This document shows, piece after piece, positions 8,298 to 17,072 of a stretch of 64,000 nt of DNA. The stretch comes from Microbispora bryophytorum (GTDB taxonomy: Bacteria; Actinomycetota; Actinomycetes; Streptosporangiales; Streptosporangiaceae), in contig NZ_VIRL01000020.1 of NCBI RefSeq assembly GCF_006874465.1, positions 1-64,000 on the forward strand. Reading direction: 5' to 3'. Each line of letters begins with the position of its first letter. The first letter of the stretch is position 1. The position numbers and the translations under genes were made by a program. The notes beneath the pieces were generated by a model, which was given only the letters and a program-made list of their open reading frames with translations, did no database searches and was not told the DNA's origin.

Positions 8298-10118
8298 ATG
8301 AAGCGACTCGCAGCGATCATGGCGGTGGCGTCCATCGTCACCGTGACCGCCTGCGGCACTACCGGGACGACGGACACCGCCCAGCGGGGCGGCGGCGTGT
8401 ACACCACGATCGACGGCAGCAAGCAGATCAACGCGAGCGCGCCGATCAACCCGTTCAACCCCGTCGGATCGGTCTTCTCGGGATACAACGGCATGGCGCT
8501 GGCGTGGCCCAAGAACGACCCCACCGACCCCAACCAGTTCTACCCGGCCATCGCCAGGAGCTGGAGCATCTCCCCTGACCGGTCGGAGGTCGTCATCCGC
8601 CTGCAGCCGAACGCCAGGTGGTCCGACGGCGTGCCGGTGACCAGCGAGGACGTGCGTGTCTCGATCGGTCTCGCCTACACCCAGGGCGGCACGGCGTACG
8701 CGCTGGACCCGAAGGCGGCCGGCGCCGCCGCCGACATCCAGGTCGTCGACCCCAAGACGATCAGGGTGACACAGGGCGCCAACCGCAGCTCGACGTTCCT
8801 CGCCAACCTGCTGTCGACGGTGGTCGTGCCCGCGCACGTCTTCGGGAAGCTGCTGCCCGCGAACTTCTGGCAGACGCTCAAGGTCGCCCAGCACGGCCAG
8901 GGCGCGGCGGCCGAGAAGGCGAAGAGCCAGATCACCGGGCTGGCGGAGAATGTCATCGCCTTCGACCCCGGCCACGACGTGTCCGCCGGGCCGTTCGTGC
9001 TGGAGCGGGTGAACCCCGGCGCGGCGCTGCTCACGCGCAACCCCTACTTCTACGCCCGGCAGAACATCGTGCCGGACAAGGTGAAGCTCCTGAACTACAC
9101 CGGCAACGAGCAGATCTGGAACTACCTGATCGCCGGCCGGCTGGACAACGCTCCCTTCACCTCCGTGCCCACCGCCGTCCTGGACCGAATCCGCGACGCG
9201 AAGGGCAGCGAGGTGATCAAGGGCTACTCTCCCGTGGCGGTCTCCCTCGCGTTCAACCAGTCGCACAAGCCGTACGACAACGTGCACGTGCGGCGGGCGA
9301 TCGCCTACCTGATCGACCGCGCCCAGGTCACGAAGATCGCCTCTCCGGAGGGCGGCACGCCCGCCGTCACCACCTCCGGCATCCACGCCAAGGCGGCCCG
9401 GGCCTGGCTGGGCGACGCGTTCGACAGCCTGAATCAGTACCGCGTGAGCCCCGCCAAGGCCGACGCCGAGCTGAAGGCGGCCGGCATGACCAAGCGGGGC
9501 GGCCACTGGACCCTGCCCGACGGCAGCCCGTGGAAGGTCCGCATCCACGTGCCCGCGTCGTTCTCCGACTGGGTCGCCGCGGCCAAGTCGATCACCAGCC
9601 AGCTCGGCGACCACGGCATCGACGCGAGCGTGGTCACCGCCGCCGACTACACCCTTTATCTCGGAGAGCTGGCCGACGGCAAGTACGACCTCGGGTTCTG
9701 GCTGATCGGCCTCGGACCCTCGCCGTACAACATCTTCCAGCGGCTGTACGGGCAGGCGAACGGCTGGCAGATGTTCGGCGGCCGGCTGCGGCACGTCGCG
9801 CCGGGCACCGAGGGCAACTGGATGGGCGGGCCGGAGAAGGCCGACGCCGGCGCCGCCGGCACGGTCGACCCCGGCGAGCTGACCAGCAAGCTGAACTTCG
9901 CGTCCCACGACGAGCAGCAGCGCATCGTCGGCGTCCTGGCCAAGGTCGCCAACGAACAGCTCCCGGTCGTCCAGCTCTGGGACTACGTGAACACCCAGTT
10001 CGTGAACACCTCCCGGTACACCGCGTTCCCGCCGGACGACGACGAGTCCCTGCGGCTGTCGTCCGGGGTGTGGATGCAGCTCGGGATGATCAAAAAAGCG
10101 GAGAAGGGGCAGGCATGA
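8298..10118 (+). CDS. ABC importer substrate-binding lipoprotein (peptide/muropeptide type)
   Basis: A 606-residue extracytoplasmic solute receptor of the SBP_bac_5 family (oligopeptide/dipeptide/nickel group). The lipoprotein signal is short and clear: MKRLAAIMAVASIVTVTACG, with the lipidated cysteine at residue 19. It is longer than most family members (500-550). Conserved stretches include PDRSEVVIRLQPNARWSDG, VSAGPFVLERV and RRAIAYLIDRAQV. The gene starts a five-gene transporter operon and overlaps the first permease as ATGA. Its setting among muropeptide enzymes suggests peptidyl-amino-sugar fragments as ligand; this is inference, since the family mainly binds peptides. Confidence 0.85.
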   Translation: MKRLAAIMAVASIVTVTACGTTGTTDTAQRGGGVYTTIDGSKQINASAPINPFNPVGSVFSGYNGMALAWPKNDPTDPNQFYPAIARSWSISPDRSEVVIRLQPNARWSDGVPVTSEDVRVSIGLAYTQGGTAYALDPKAAGAAADIQVVDPKTIRVTQGANRSSTFLANLLSTVVVPAHVFGKLLPANFWQTLKVAQHGQGAAAEKAKSQITGLAENVIAFDPGHDVSAGPFVLERVNPGAALLTRNPYFYARQNIVPDKVKLLNYTGNEQIWNYLIAGRLDNAPFTSVPTAVLDRIRDAKGSEVIKGYSPVAVSLAFNQSHKPYDNVHVRRAIAYLIDRAQVTKIASPEGGTPAVTTSGIHAKAARAWLGDAFDSLNQYRVSPAKADAELKAAGMTKRGGHWTLPDGSPWKVRIHVPASFSDWVAAAKSITSQLGDHGIDASVVTAADYTLYLGELADGKYDLGFWLIGLGPSPYNIFQRLYGQANGWQMFGGRLRHVAPGTEGNWMGGPEKADAGAAGTVDPGELTSKLNFASHDEQQRIVGVLAKVANEQLPVVQLWDYVNTQFVNTSRYTAFPPDDDESLRLSSGVWMQLGMIKKAEKGQA

Positions 10119-11149
10119 CGCACGCCGTTCCGGGGCGTCCCCGGCTGGGCGCGGTCGCCAGGAAGATCGGCGGCCATCTGGGCCGCGGCCTGGCCATGAT
10201 CTGGGTCGTCGCCACGATCAGCTTCGTCATCATCCGGGAGATCCCCGGCGATCCCGTGCTCGGGCAGTACGAGAGCCTGATCCAGAAGGGCATGTCGCCC
10301 GAGCAGGCCGAACGGGCCACCGCCGTCCTGTACGGCTTCCTGCCGACCGGCAACCTGTGGCAGCAGTACGTCGGCTACATGGGCTCGCTGCTCCACCTCG
10401 ACCTCGGGCGGTCACTCAGCACACCAGGCGTGGAGGTGACCACGCTCATCGGCCACGCGGCCCGGTGGACCGTGCTCCCGGTCCTCGCCGGCACGCTGCT
10501 GAGCTTCCTGCTCGGCGTCACCATGGGCGTCTACGCCGCGATCAAGCGGTCGGGCAAGCTGGGCGACGTGCTCGCGCTGTCCGGCTCGCTGCTGCACGGC
10601 GTGCCGGTGTACGTCATCGGCCTGCTGCTCACCGCGATCTTCGCCACGCTGTGGCCGATCATGCCGTCGGGCGGGCCGGTGGACGTCGAGTTCGTCCCCG
10701 GCTTCAACGCCGGCTACATCGGCTCGCTGGTGCACCACGCCGTGCTGCCGGTCGTCACGTACACGCTGGCCAGCTACGGCGGGTGGATCCTCGCGATGAA
10801 GTCGAACGTCGTCGCCGTGCTCGGCGACGACTTCATCCTCGCGGCCGAACTACGCGGCCTGCGGCGCGGCTTCGTGTTCCGGTATCTCGCGCGCAACGCG
10901 ATCCTGCCGCTGTTCACGATCCTCGCCCTGTCGATCGGCATGCTGTTCGGCGGCTCGATCTTCATCGAGGAGATCTTCAACTACCCGGGCCTCGGCCTGC
11001 TGCTCGTCAACAGCATCAGCAGTCGCGACTACGCGCTGATGGGAGGCACGTTCCTGGTGATCACGGTGGGCATCGTCGTCGCCAACATCGCCGCCGACCT
11101 GCTGTACACGGCGATCGACCCCCGGGTCAGGAGCGGAGGCGCGGCATGA
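10115..11149 (+). CDS. ABC importer permease 1 (DppB/OppB-like)
   Basis: A 344-residue inner-membrane permease with six hydrophobic segments. It has the DppB-family ISFVIIREIPGDPV at the first membrane segment and the ATPase-coupling loop EAA-type sequence near AAELRGLRRGFVFRYLARNA. It overlaps the receptor gene upstream and permease 2 downstream by four bases each (ATGA), so the importer is made as one translationally coupled set. Confidence 0.88.
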   Translation: MTHAVPGRPRLGAVARKIGGHLGRGLAMIWVVATISFVIIREIPGDPVLGQYESLIQKGMSPEQAERATAVLYGFLPTGNLWQQYVGYMGSLLHLDLGRSLSTPGVEVTTLIGHAARWTVLPVLAGTLLSFLLGVTMGVYAAIKRSGKLGDVLALSGSLLHGVPVYVIGLLLTAIFATLWPIMPSGGPVDVEFVPGFNAGYIGSLVHHAVLPVVTYTLASYGGWILAMKSNVVAVLGDDFILAAELRGLRRGFVFRYLARNAILPLFTILALSIGMLFGGSIFIEEIFNYPGLGLLLVNSISSRDYALMGGTFLVITVGIVVANIAADLLYTAIDPRVRSGGAA

Positions 11150-12078
11150 CCGTCATCGTCAACCCGGAGGGGGCGATCAGCCCCGGGGCCGTGCCGGCCG
11201 GGACGACGCGGGCCACGCTGCGGCGCAACTTCTGGCGCGGGGTGTGGCGGGTGCTGCGGCGCAAGCCCAGCCGCATGGCCGGGGTGGGCATCGTCGTGCT
11301 GTTCGCGGTCATCGGTGTGGCCGGGCCGCTGCTCTACCCCGCGCAGCTGCCGCGCGACGACAACGCGCTGTACGCGCCGCCGAGCCTGGCCCACCCCTTC
11401 GGCACCGACTTCGAGGGCACCGACGTGCTCGCACTGGTCGTCACCGGCGCGCGCTACGTGCTGCTCACCGGCCTGGCCACGGCCGTCATCACGGTCGCGC
11501 TCGGCACGCTCATCGGGCTGGTCGCGGGCTTCCACCGCGGCCGGTGGGACACGCTGCTGATGCGCCTGACCGACATGAACCTCGCGATTCCCGGCCTGCC
11601 GCTGCTGCTCGTGCTGTCCACGGTGTGGAAGTTCGAGAGCCCGCTGGAGATGGGCCTGGTGCTCGGGGTGCTCGGCTGGGGCGGCATCGCCCGCGCCGTG
11701 CGGTCGCAGACGCTGTCGTTGCGCGAGCGCGGCTTCATCGAGGCCGCCCGCGGCCTCGGCCTGCCCACCCGGCACATCATCGGCCGCGAACTGCTGCCGA
11801 GCATGGCGCCCTACATCGCGATGAACATGCTCATCGCCGTCACCGGCGCGGTGTACGCCCAGGTGGGCCTGTTCTTCCTCGGCGTGCTGCCGTTCGAGTC
11901 GAACAACTGGGGCGTGATGCTGAACCTCGCGGTGTTCAACGGCGGGGCGCTCACCACTCCCGCCGCGCTGCCGTACCTGCTGGCCCCGCTGATCGCGATC
12001 CTGCTGCTCACTCTGGGCATCGTGCTGATCGTGGACGCGATGGACGAGATCTTCAATCCCCGCCTGCGGGAGGAGTAG
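11146..12078 (+). CDS. ABC importer permease 2 (DppC/OppC-like)
   Basis: A 310-residue permease. The N-terminus carries the cytoplasmic stretch and first membrane segment typical of DppC (RRKPSRMAGVGIVVLFAVIG), and the coupling loop reads LRERGFIEAARGLGLPTRHI. Its hydrophobic profile gives six membrane segments. It pairs with permease 1 to form the channel. The next gene starts six bases after its stop. Confidence 0.88.
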   Translation: MTVIVNPEGAISPGAVPAGTTRATLRRNFWRGVWRVLRRKPSRMAGVGIVVLFAVIGVAGPLLYPAQLPRDDNALYAPPSLAHPFGTDFEGTDVLALVVTGARYVLLTGLATAVITVALGTLIGLVAGFHRGRWDTLLMRLTDMNLAIPGLPLLLVLSTVWKFESPLEMGLVLGVLGWGGIARAVRSQTLSLRERGFIEAARGLGLPTRHIIGRELLPSMAPYIAMNMLIAVTGAVYAQVGLFFLGVLPFESNNWGVMLNLAVFNGGALTTPAALPYLLAPLIAILLLTLGIVLIVDAMDEIFNPRLREE

Positions 12079-12083
12079 CCCCC

Positions 12084-13115
12084 ATGACCGCTCACACGGC
12101 CGCACGTCACACGGCCGCACCGGGGGTCCGGATCCGGGACCTCACGGTCGTCTACAAGACGCCCGCCGGCGAGCTGCCCGCCGTACGCGGCGTCGACCTC
12201 GCCCTGGCCCCCGGCACGATCACCGGCGTCGTCGGCGAGTCGGGTTCGGGCAAGTCGACGCTCGCGTTGTCGCTGCTCAACGCGGTGCAGCCGCCCGGCA
12301 GGATCGCGGCGGGCAGCGTCGAGATCGACGGCCTCGGCGACGTGCTGACGCTGCGGGGCGAGGACCTGCGCCGCACCCGCGGCCGCCAGGTCGGATACGT
12401 CTTCCAGGCCGCGCAGAACTCGCTGAACCCGCTGAAGACCATCGGCAAGCAGCTGCTCGACCTCGGCCGCTCCCACGACGTGGAGGACCTGCGGGGGCTG
12501 GTGCGCGACGCCAAGGACCTGCTGGCCCGCATGGGCATGGACGGCGCCCGGGTGCTCGACTCCTACCAGCACGAGCTGTCCGGCGGCATGCGCCAGCGGG
12601 TCGGCATCATGCTCGCGCTCGTCCTGAACGCCAAGGTCGTCGTTCTGGACGAGCCGACCACCGCCCTCGACATGATCACGCAGGCCACGATCCTGCGGAT
12701 CATCCGCGAGGTCCACGAGGAGCGGGCGCTCACCACGCTCGTCATCACCCACGACGTCGGCGCGGTGGCCGAGGTCGCCGACAGCCTCGCCGTCATGTAC
12801 GGCGGCCGGGTGGTCGAGCACGGCCCGGTGACCGAGGTGCTCGGGAGCGCCCGGCACCCGTACACCCAGGGCCTGATCAGGGCGATCCCGCGGCTGTCCG
12901 GCGATCTGTCGCTGGCCCGGGCGCTGCCCGGCCGCCCGCCGACGCTCGGGACGCTGCCCACGCAGGGCTGCGTGTTCCGCGAGCGCTGCGAGCGGCGGAT
13001 GGAGGTGTGCGAGACCGACGAGCCCATGTCCGTCACGCAGGACGGCCGCACCGTCGCCTGTCACGCCGCCGACCGCCACCTCACCCTGGTCAAGCGGAAG
13101 GAGGAGTTCGTGTGA
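12084..13115 (+). CDS. ABC importer ATPase 1 (DppD-like)
   Basis: A 343-residue ATPase with Walker A GESGSGKST, the oligopeptide-type QNSLNPLKT Q-loop region, signature LSGGMRQRVG, Walker B VVVLDEPTTALD and H-loop VITHD. The C-terminal extension has cysteines in GCVFRERCERRMEVC, the iron-sulphur-type motif common in Dpp/Opp ATPases. Energises import with ATPase 2. The N-terminus contains a short THTAARHTAA duplication. Confidence 0.9.
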   Translation: MTAHTAARHTAAPGVRIRDLTVVYKTPAGELPAVRGVDLALAPGTITGVVGESGSGKSTLALSLLNAVQPPGRIAAGSVEIDGLGDVLTLRGEDLRRTRGRQVGYVFQAAQNSLNPLKTIGKQLLDLGRSHDVEDLRGLVRDAKDLLARMGMDGARVLDSYQHELSGGMRQRVGIMLALVLNAKVVVLDEPTTALDMITQATILRIIREVHEERALTTLVITHDVGAVAEVADSLAVMYGGRVVEHGPVTEVLGSARHPYTQGLIRAIPRLSGDLSLARALPGRPPTLGTLPTQGCVFRERCERRMEVCETDEPMSVTQDGRTVACHAADRHLTLVKRKEEFV

Positions 13116-14143
13116 TCACGGGGACCGGCATCACCAAGATCTTCAAGCAGCGTGGCAGCGTGCTCGGCGCCCGCGAGGTGCCCGCGCTGCGCGGCGTGGA
13201 CTTCGCCGTCGCCAAGGGCGGCGCCGTCTCGTTCATCGGAGAGTCGGGCAGCGGCAAGACCACGCTCGGCCGGATCGTCGCCGGCCTGGAGACCCACGAC
13301 GCGGGCGAGATCGTCATCGACGGCGTGCCGATGTCCACGCTGAGCCACCGCAGGCGGCAGCCGTACTTCCGCCGGATCCAGCTCATCCACCAGGACCCCT
13401 ACTCGGCGCTCAACCCCACCCGGACGATTCACCAGACGCTGGAGGCGCCGCTGCGGCTGCGCGCCCGGCAGGCGGGCCGCCCGCGCTCGTGGGTCGACGG
13501 GCGGGCCGCGGAGCTGCTGGCGATGGTCGGCATCGACCCCGGCTACGTGCTCCCGCGCTACCCTCACCAGCTGTCGGGCGGCATGCGCCAGCGCGTGGTG
13601 ATCGCCCGCGCGCTCACCATGGACCCCGAGGTGCTCGTCGCCGACGAGGCCGTCTCGATGATCGACGTGTCGCTGCGCCTGGGCATCCTCGCCCTGCTGA
13701 AGGACCTGCGCGAGCGCCTCGGCGTGGGCGTGCTGTTCATCACCCACGACATCGCCACCGCCCGCTACATCGGCGACGACGGCGAGCTGTACGTGCTCTA
13801 CCGCGGCCAGGTCGTCGAGCGGGGCGCCACAGAGAAGATCATCTCGGACCCGGTCCATCCGTACACGCAGTCGCTGCTGTCGGCGATCCCGGTGCTGCAC
13901 GGCCTGGAACGGCCGGGCGCCGAGCGGGTCGTGCCGAGGGAGATGCAGCGGGAGGGCGAGCCCGACGGCGGCTGCCTGTTCGCCCGGCGCTGCCCGTTCA
14001 GCACCGAGCGCTGCGAGAACGAGATGCCCGTGCTGGGCCGCGACGGAGGGCCGGAACAGGAGGCCGGGCAGGAGGGTGGGCAGGAGTACGCCTGCTTCCA
14101 CCCCAGGCGGCGCAGCGTGATCCCGGTGGGGGTGGGCGAGTGA
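13112..14143 (+). CDS. ABC importer ATPase 2 (DppF-like)
   Basis: A 343-residue ATPase with Walker A GESGSGKTT, Q-loop region QLIHQDPYSALNP, signature LSGGMRQRVV, Walker B VLVADEAVSMID and H-loop FITHD. Walker B ends in DEAVSMID where DEPTSALD is usual, a common DppF variant in actinobacteria. The C-terminal cysteine cluster (CLFARRCPFSTERC) is present. Near the end a 12-base repeat (14057-14086) gives Gln-Glu-Ala-Gly/Gln-Glu-Gly-Gly. The GTG start overlaps ATPase 1 and follows GGAAGGAGG. Confidence 0.9.
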   Translation: MITGTGITKIFKQRGSVLGAREVPALRGVDFAVAKGGAVSFIGESGSGKTTLGRIVAGLETHDAGEIVIDGVPMSTLSHRRRQPYFRRIQLIHQDPYSALNPTRTIHQTLEAPLRLRARQAGRPRSWVDGRAAELLAMVGIDPGYVLPRYPHQLSGGMRQRVVIARALTMDPEVLVADEAVSMIDVSLRLGILALLKDLRERLGVGVLFITHDIATARYIGDDGELYVLYRGQVVERGATEKIISDPVHPYTQSLLSAIPVLHGLERPGAERVVPREMQREGEPDGGCLFARRCPFSTERCENEMPVLGRDGGPEQEAGQEGGQEYACFHPRRRSVIPVGVGE

Positions 14144-15036
14144 CGGACATCCTTCCGGTCGAGGCGGACGGGGCGCTGGAGCGCCTGGCCGCCGCCGCGC
14201 TGTGGGCCGACGCCGACGACGCCGCGCTGGTCGTACGGCGGCTGGCCGACCCGCCGGGGGAGCGGGCGTGGACGGTCCTGGCCACCCCGGACCGGGACGG
14301 CGCCGTGTTCACCTCGATCGGCGCGGACGGCGCCGGTCACATCGACCTGATCGCCGTGGATCCCGCCGCCCGGGGCCGGGGGATCGGGCGGGCGCTCGTG
14401 GGCGCGGCCGAGGAGTGGATGCGGGCGCGCGGCGCGGCCGAGGCGAGGTTCGCCGGCAACCCGCCCTGCTACGCCTGGCCCGGGATCGACGTGCGCTACA
14501 CCCCGGCCGCCTGCCTGGCCGAGAGCCTGGGTTACGAGCGCTACCGCGTGGCCTGGAACATGACGGCCGACCTGCCCGCCCGCTACGACGAGGCCGAGCA
14601 CGAGGCCGACCTGGCCCGGCTCGCCGCGGCCGGGGTCACCGTCGCCGCGGCGCCTGCTCACGGTGACCCGGCCGGAGAGCGGGCGCAGGTCGCGGCCTTC
14701 GTCCGCGAGCAGTGGAACGACAAATGGGCCTGGGAGGCCGAGCAGGCGACCGGTCTGCATTACGCCTTCCGCGACGGGGCGGCGCGCGACGGGGAGATCC
14801 TCGGCTTCGCCGCCTGGGGCGCCCGGCCGCTGTGGTTCGGGCCGATGGGCACGGCCGAGGCCGCCCGTGGGCTCGGCGTGGGCCGGGTGCTGCTGCGCCG
14901 CTGCCTCGACGAGCAGGCCGCCGCCGGGCAGACGTCCGCGCAGATCGGCTGGGTGGGCCCGCTCCGCTTCTACTCCCGGGCGGTGGGCGCCCGCGCCGAG
15001 CGGGTGTTCTGGCTCTACCGCCGCGCGCTGGGCTGA
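14140..15036 (+). CDS. Double-domain GNAT acetyltransferase of the muropeptide cluster
   Basis: A 298-residue protein with two GNAT folds. The first has the acetyl-CoA motif VDPAARGRGIGRALV near residue 75; the second has EAARGLGVGRVLLRRCL near residue 245. The GTG start overlaps the stop of ATPase 2 by four bases, so it belongs to the importer operon, and its stop lies two bases from the convergent namZ stop. The acceptor is unknown. In this setting an amino sugar or peptide amine released from cell-wall fragments is a reasonable guess, not shown by sequence. Confidence 0.82.
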   Translation: MTDILPVEADGALERLAAAALWADADDAALVVRRLADPPGERAWTVLATPDRDGAVFTSIGADGAGHIDLIAVDPAARGRGIGRALVGAAEEWMRARGAAEARFAGNPPCYAWPGIDVRYTPAACLAESLGYERYRVAWNMTADLPARYDEAEHEADLARLAAAGVTVAAAPAHGDPAGERAQVAAFVREQWNDKWAWEAEQATGLHYAFRDGAARDGEILGFAAWGARPLWFGPMGTAEAARGLGVGRVLLRRCLDEQAAAGQTSAQIGWVGPLRFYSRAVGARAERVFWLYRRALG

Positions 15037-15038
15037 TG

Positions 15039-16145
15039 TCAGCCGTACAGCAGTTCACCCTGGGGCGGGCCCGGCGGGGGGCACAGCCCGCGGGGGTCGC
15101 GGCCCGCCTCCAGGTGCTCGCGCAGCGAGGCCGAGCCCCACAGCAGGTCGAGGAACGGCTCGCAGGCGAAGTCGCCCGGATACAGGCTGCGCAGCACGTG
15201 CAGGACGGACACACCCGTCAGCACCGGCGGGAAGGCCTCCCGGTCGGTCACGTGCAGCTGCACGCCGCGCACCACGACGCCCGCGTGCCTGCCGAACGTC
15301 GGGGTGAACCACGTGTCGCGGAAGCGCACCCCGGGAAGGCCGAGATCGTTCAGCGCGGCGGCGAACCGGCCGTCCGCGTACGGCGCGCCGACCAGCTCGA
15401 ACGGCCGGGTCGTGCCCCGGCCCTCGGCGGCGTTCACCCCCTCCAGCAGCCCGGTGCCGGGGTAGACCAGGGCGGTGTCGAGGGTCGGCATGTTGGCCGA
15501 CGGCAGCACCCAGGGCAGCCCGGTGCGGTCGAAGTGCCACTGCCTGCGCCAGCCCTCCACGCACACCACGTCCAGCTCGGCGCCGATCGCGCGGTTGGCG
15601 AACACGGCGATCTCGCCCGGCGTGAGGCCGTGCCGTACGGGCAGGGCGGCGCGGCCGACGAAGCTCGCGTAGGCCGGGTCGAGCACCGGGCCCTCGGCCA
15701 CCGCGCCGCCGATCGGATTGGGCCGGTCGAGCACGGTGAACCGCAGCCCGAGCCGGGCGGCCGATCCCATCAGGTCGTACATCGTCCAGACGTAGGTGTA
15801 GAAGCGCGCGCCCACGTCGCACACGTCGAAGACGAGCGCCTCCACCCCGGACGACGCGACCAGCGCGTCCAGGTCGCCGCCGGTCCGCCGGTAGGTGTCG
15901 AGCACGGGCAGGCCGGTGACCGGGTCGGCGGTGTCGCCCTCGCCGCCGCCCGCCTGGGCCGTGCCGCGCAGGCCGTGCTCGGGGCTGAACAACGTGGTCA
16001 CGGGCACTCCGGCGGCCAGCAGGGCCGGTGCGGCGTGGGTCAGATCGGGCAGGACTCCGGTGGGGTTGGTGATGAGCCCGACCCGCACCCGTCCGGTTCC
16101 CGGCGTGCTCGTCAGCCGCTCCAGCCCCGTACGCACACGATTCAT
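15039..16145 (-). CDS. Exo-beta-N-acetylmuramidase NamZ (DUF1343, GH171)
   Basis: A 368-residue member of the DUF1343 family, whose Bacillus subtilis member YbbC/NamZ cleaves MurNAc from the non-reducing end of peptidoglycan fragments. The family block FSPEHGLRG is present with the likely catalytic Glu56, followed by LVFDVCDVGARFYTYVWTM, VLDRPNPIGG and YPGTGLLEGVNAAEGRGTT. No signal peptide is visible, so it is probably cytoplasmic, in contrast to the secreted Bacillus enzyme. It is the only cluster gene on the minus strand, convergent with the GNAT gene and divergent from murQ with only 24 bases between the starts. Confidence 0.9.
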   Translation of the reverse strand: MNRVRTGLERLTSTPGTGRVRVGLITNPTGVLPDLTHAAPALLAAGVPVTTLFSPEHGLRGTAQAGGGEGDTADPVTGLPVLDTYRRTGGDLDALVASSGVEALVFDVCDVGARFYTYVWTMYDLMGSAARLGLRFTVLDRPNPIGGAVAEGPVLDPAYASFVGRAALPVRHGLTPGEIAVFANRAIGAELDVVCVEGWRRQWHFDRTGLPWVLPSANMPTLDTALVYPGTGLLEGVNAAEGRGTTRPFELVGAPYADGRFAAALNDLGLPGVRFRDTWFTPTFGRHAGVVVRGVQLHVTDREAFPPVLTGVSVLHVLRSLYPGDFACEPFLDLLWGSASLREHLEAGRDPRGLCPPPGPPQGELLYG

Positions 16146-16169
16146 CTAGCACTCCGAAGCTGAGGAACC

Positions 16170-17072
16170 ATGACCCACTCACTCGCCGCTCTCGCCACCG
16201 AACAGAGCGATCCCCGCTTCAGCGGGATCGACACGCTGCCCACGGAGGAGATCGCCCGGCTCATGAACGCCGCCGACGCCGCCGTCCCGGCCGCCGTGGG
16301 CCGGGCCGTCCCGGCGATCGCCGCGGCCGTCGACGCGATCGCCGCGCGGATGGCCGACGGGGGCAGGCTCCTCTACGTGGGCGCGGGCACCTCCGGGCGG
16401 CTCGCGGTGCTCGACGCCTCCGAGTGCCCGCCGACATTCGGCACGCACCCCGACCTGGTCCAGGGCATCATCGCGGGCGGCGAGGCCGCGCTGGTGCGCT
16501 CGGTCGAGGGCGCCGAGGACGACGCGGAGGCGGGCGCAGCCGTGATCCGCGGCAAGCACGTCGGCCCGCTCGACTCCGTGGTGGGCATCTCCGCCAGCGG
16601 GCGCGCGCCGTACGTCGTCGCGGCGGTCGAGCAGGCCCGGCGGCTCGGCGCGCTGACCGTGGGCCTGGCCTGCAACACCGGCACCCCGCTCGCACGCGCC
16701 GCCGACCACGCCGTCGAGGTCATCGTGGGGCCGGAGGTGGTCACCGGCTCGACCCGCCTCAAGGCGGGCACGGCCCAGAAGCTGGTCCTCAACATGATCT
16801 CGACGATCACGATGATCAGGTCGGGGCGGACGTACGGGAACTTCATGGTCGACGTCGTGGCCAGCAACTCCAAGCTCGTCGACCGGGCGGCCCGCATCGT
16901 CTCCGACATCACCGGCACGCAGGTGCCGCGGGCCCGGGAGGTCCTGGAGAGCGCGGGACGGGACGTGAAGACGGCCGTCGTGATGATCGAGCGCGGGGTG
17001 GGCGCCGACGACGCGCGGGCGCTGCTCGCGGCCCACGGCAACCGGCTCGGCCCGGCGCTGCACAGTGCATGA
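16170..17072 (+). CDS. N-acetylmuramic acid 6-phosphate etherase MurQ
   Basis: A 300-residue SIS-domain lyase that removes D-lactate from MurNAc-6-phosphate to give GlcNAc-6-phosphate. The family motifs are intact: LLYVGAGTSGRLAVLD, the catalytic Glu85 in ASECPPTFG and Glu116 in EGAEDD, and NTGTPLA. Its length matches the family. A GAGGAA ribosome site precedes the ATG. MurQ needs a phosphorylated substrate, so the BadF-type kinase upstream is a natural partner. It overlaps the amidase-like gene by eight bases. Confidence 0.94.
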   Translation: MTHSLAALATEQSDPRFSGIDTLPTEEIARLMNAADAAVPAAVGRAVPAIAAAVDAIAARMADGGRLLYVGAGTSGRLAVLDASECPPTFGTHPDLVQGIIAGGEAALVRSVEGAEDDAEAGAAVIRGKHVGPLDSVVGISASGRAPYVVAAVEQARRLGALTVGLACNTGTPLARAADHAVEVIVGPEVVTGSTRLKAGTAQKLVLNMISTITMIRSGRTYGNFMVDVVASNSKLVDRAARIVSDITGTQVPRAREVLESAGRDVKTAVVMIERGVGADDARALLAAHGNRLGPALHSA

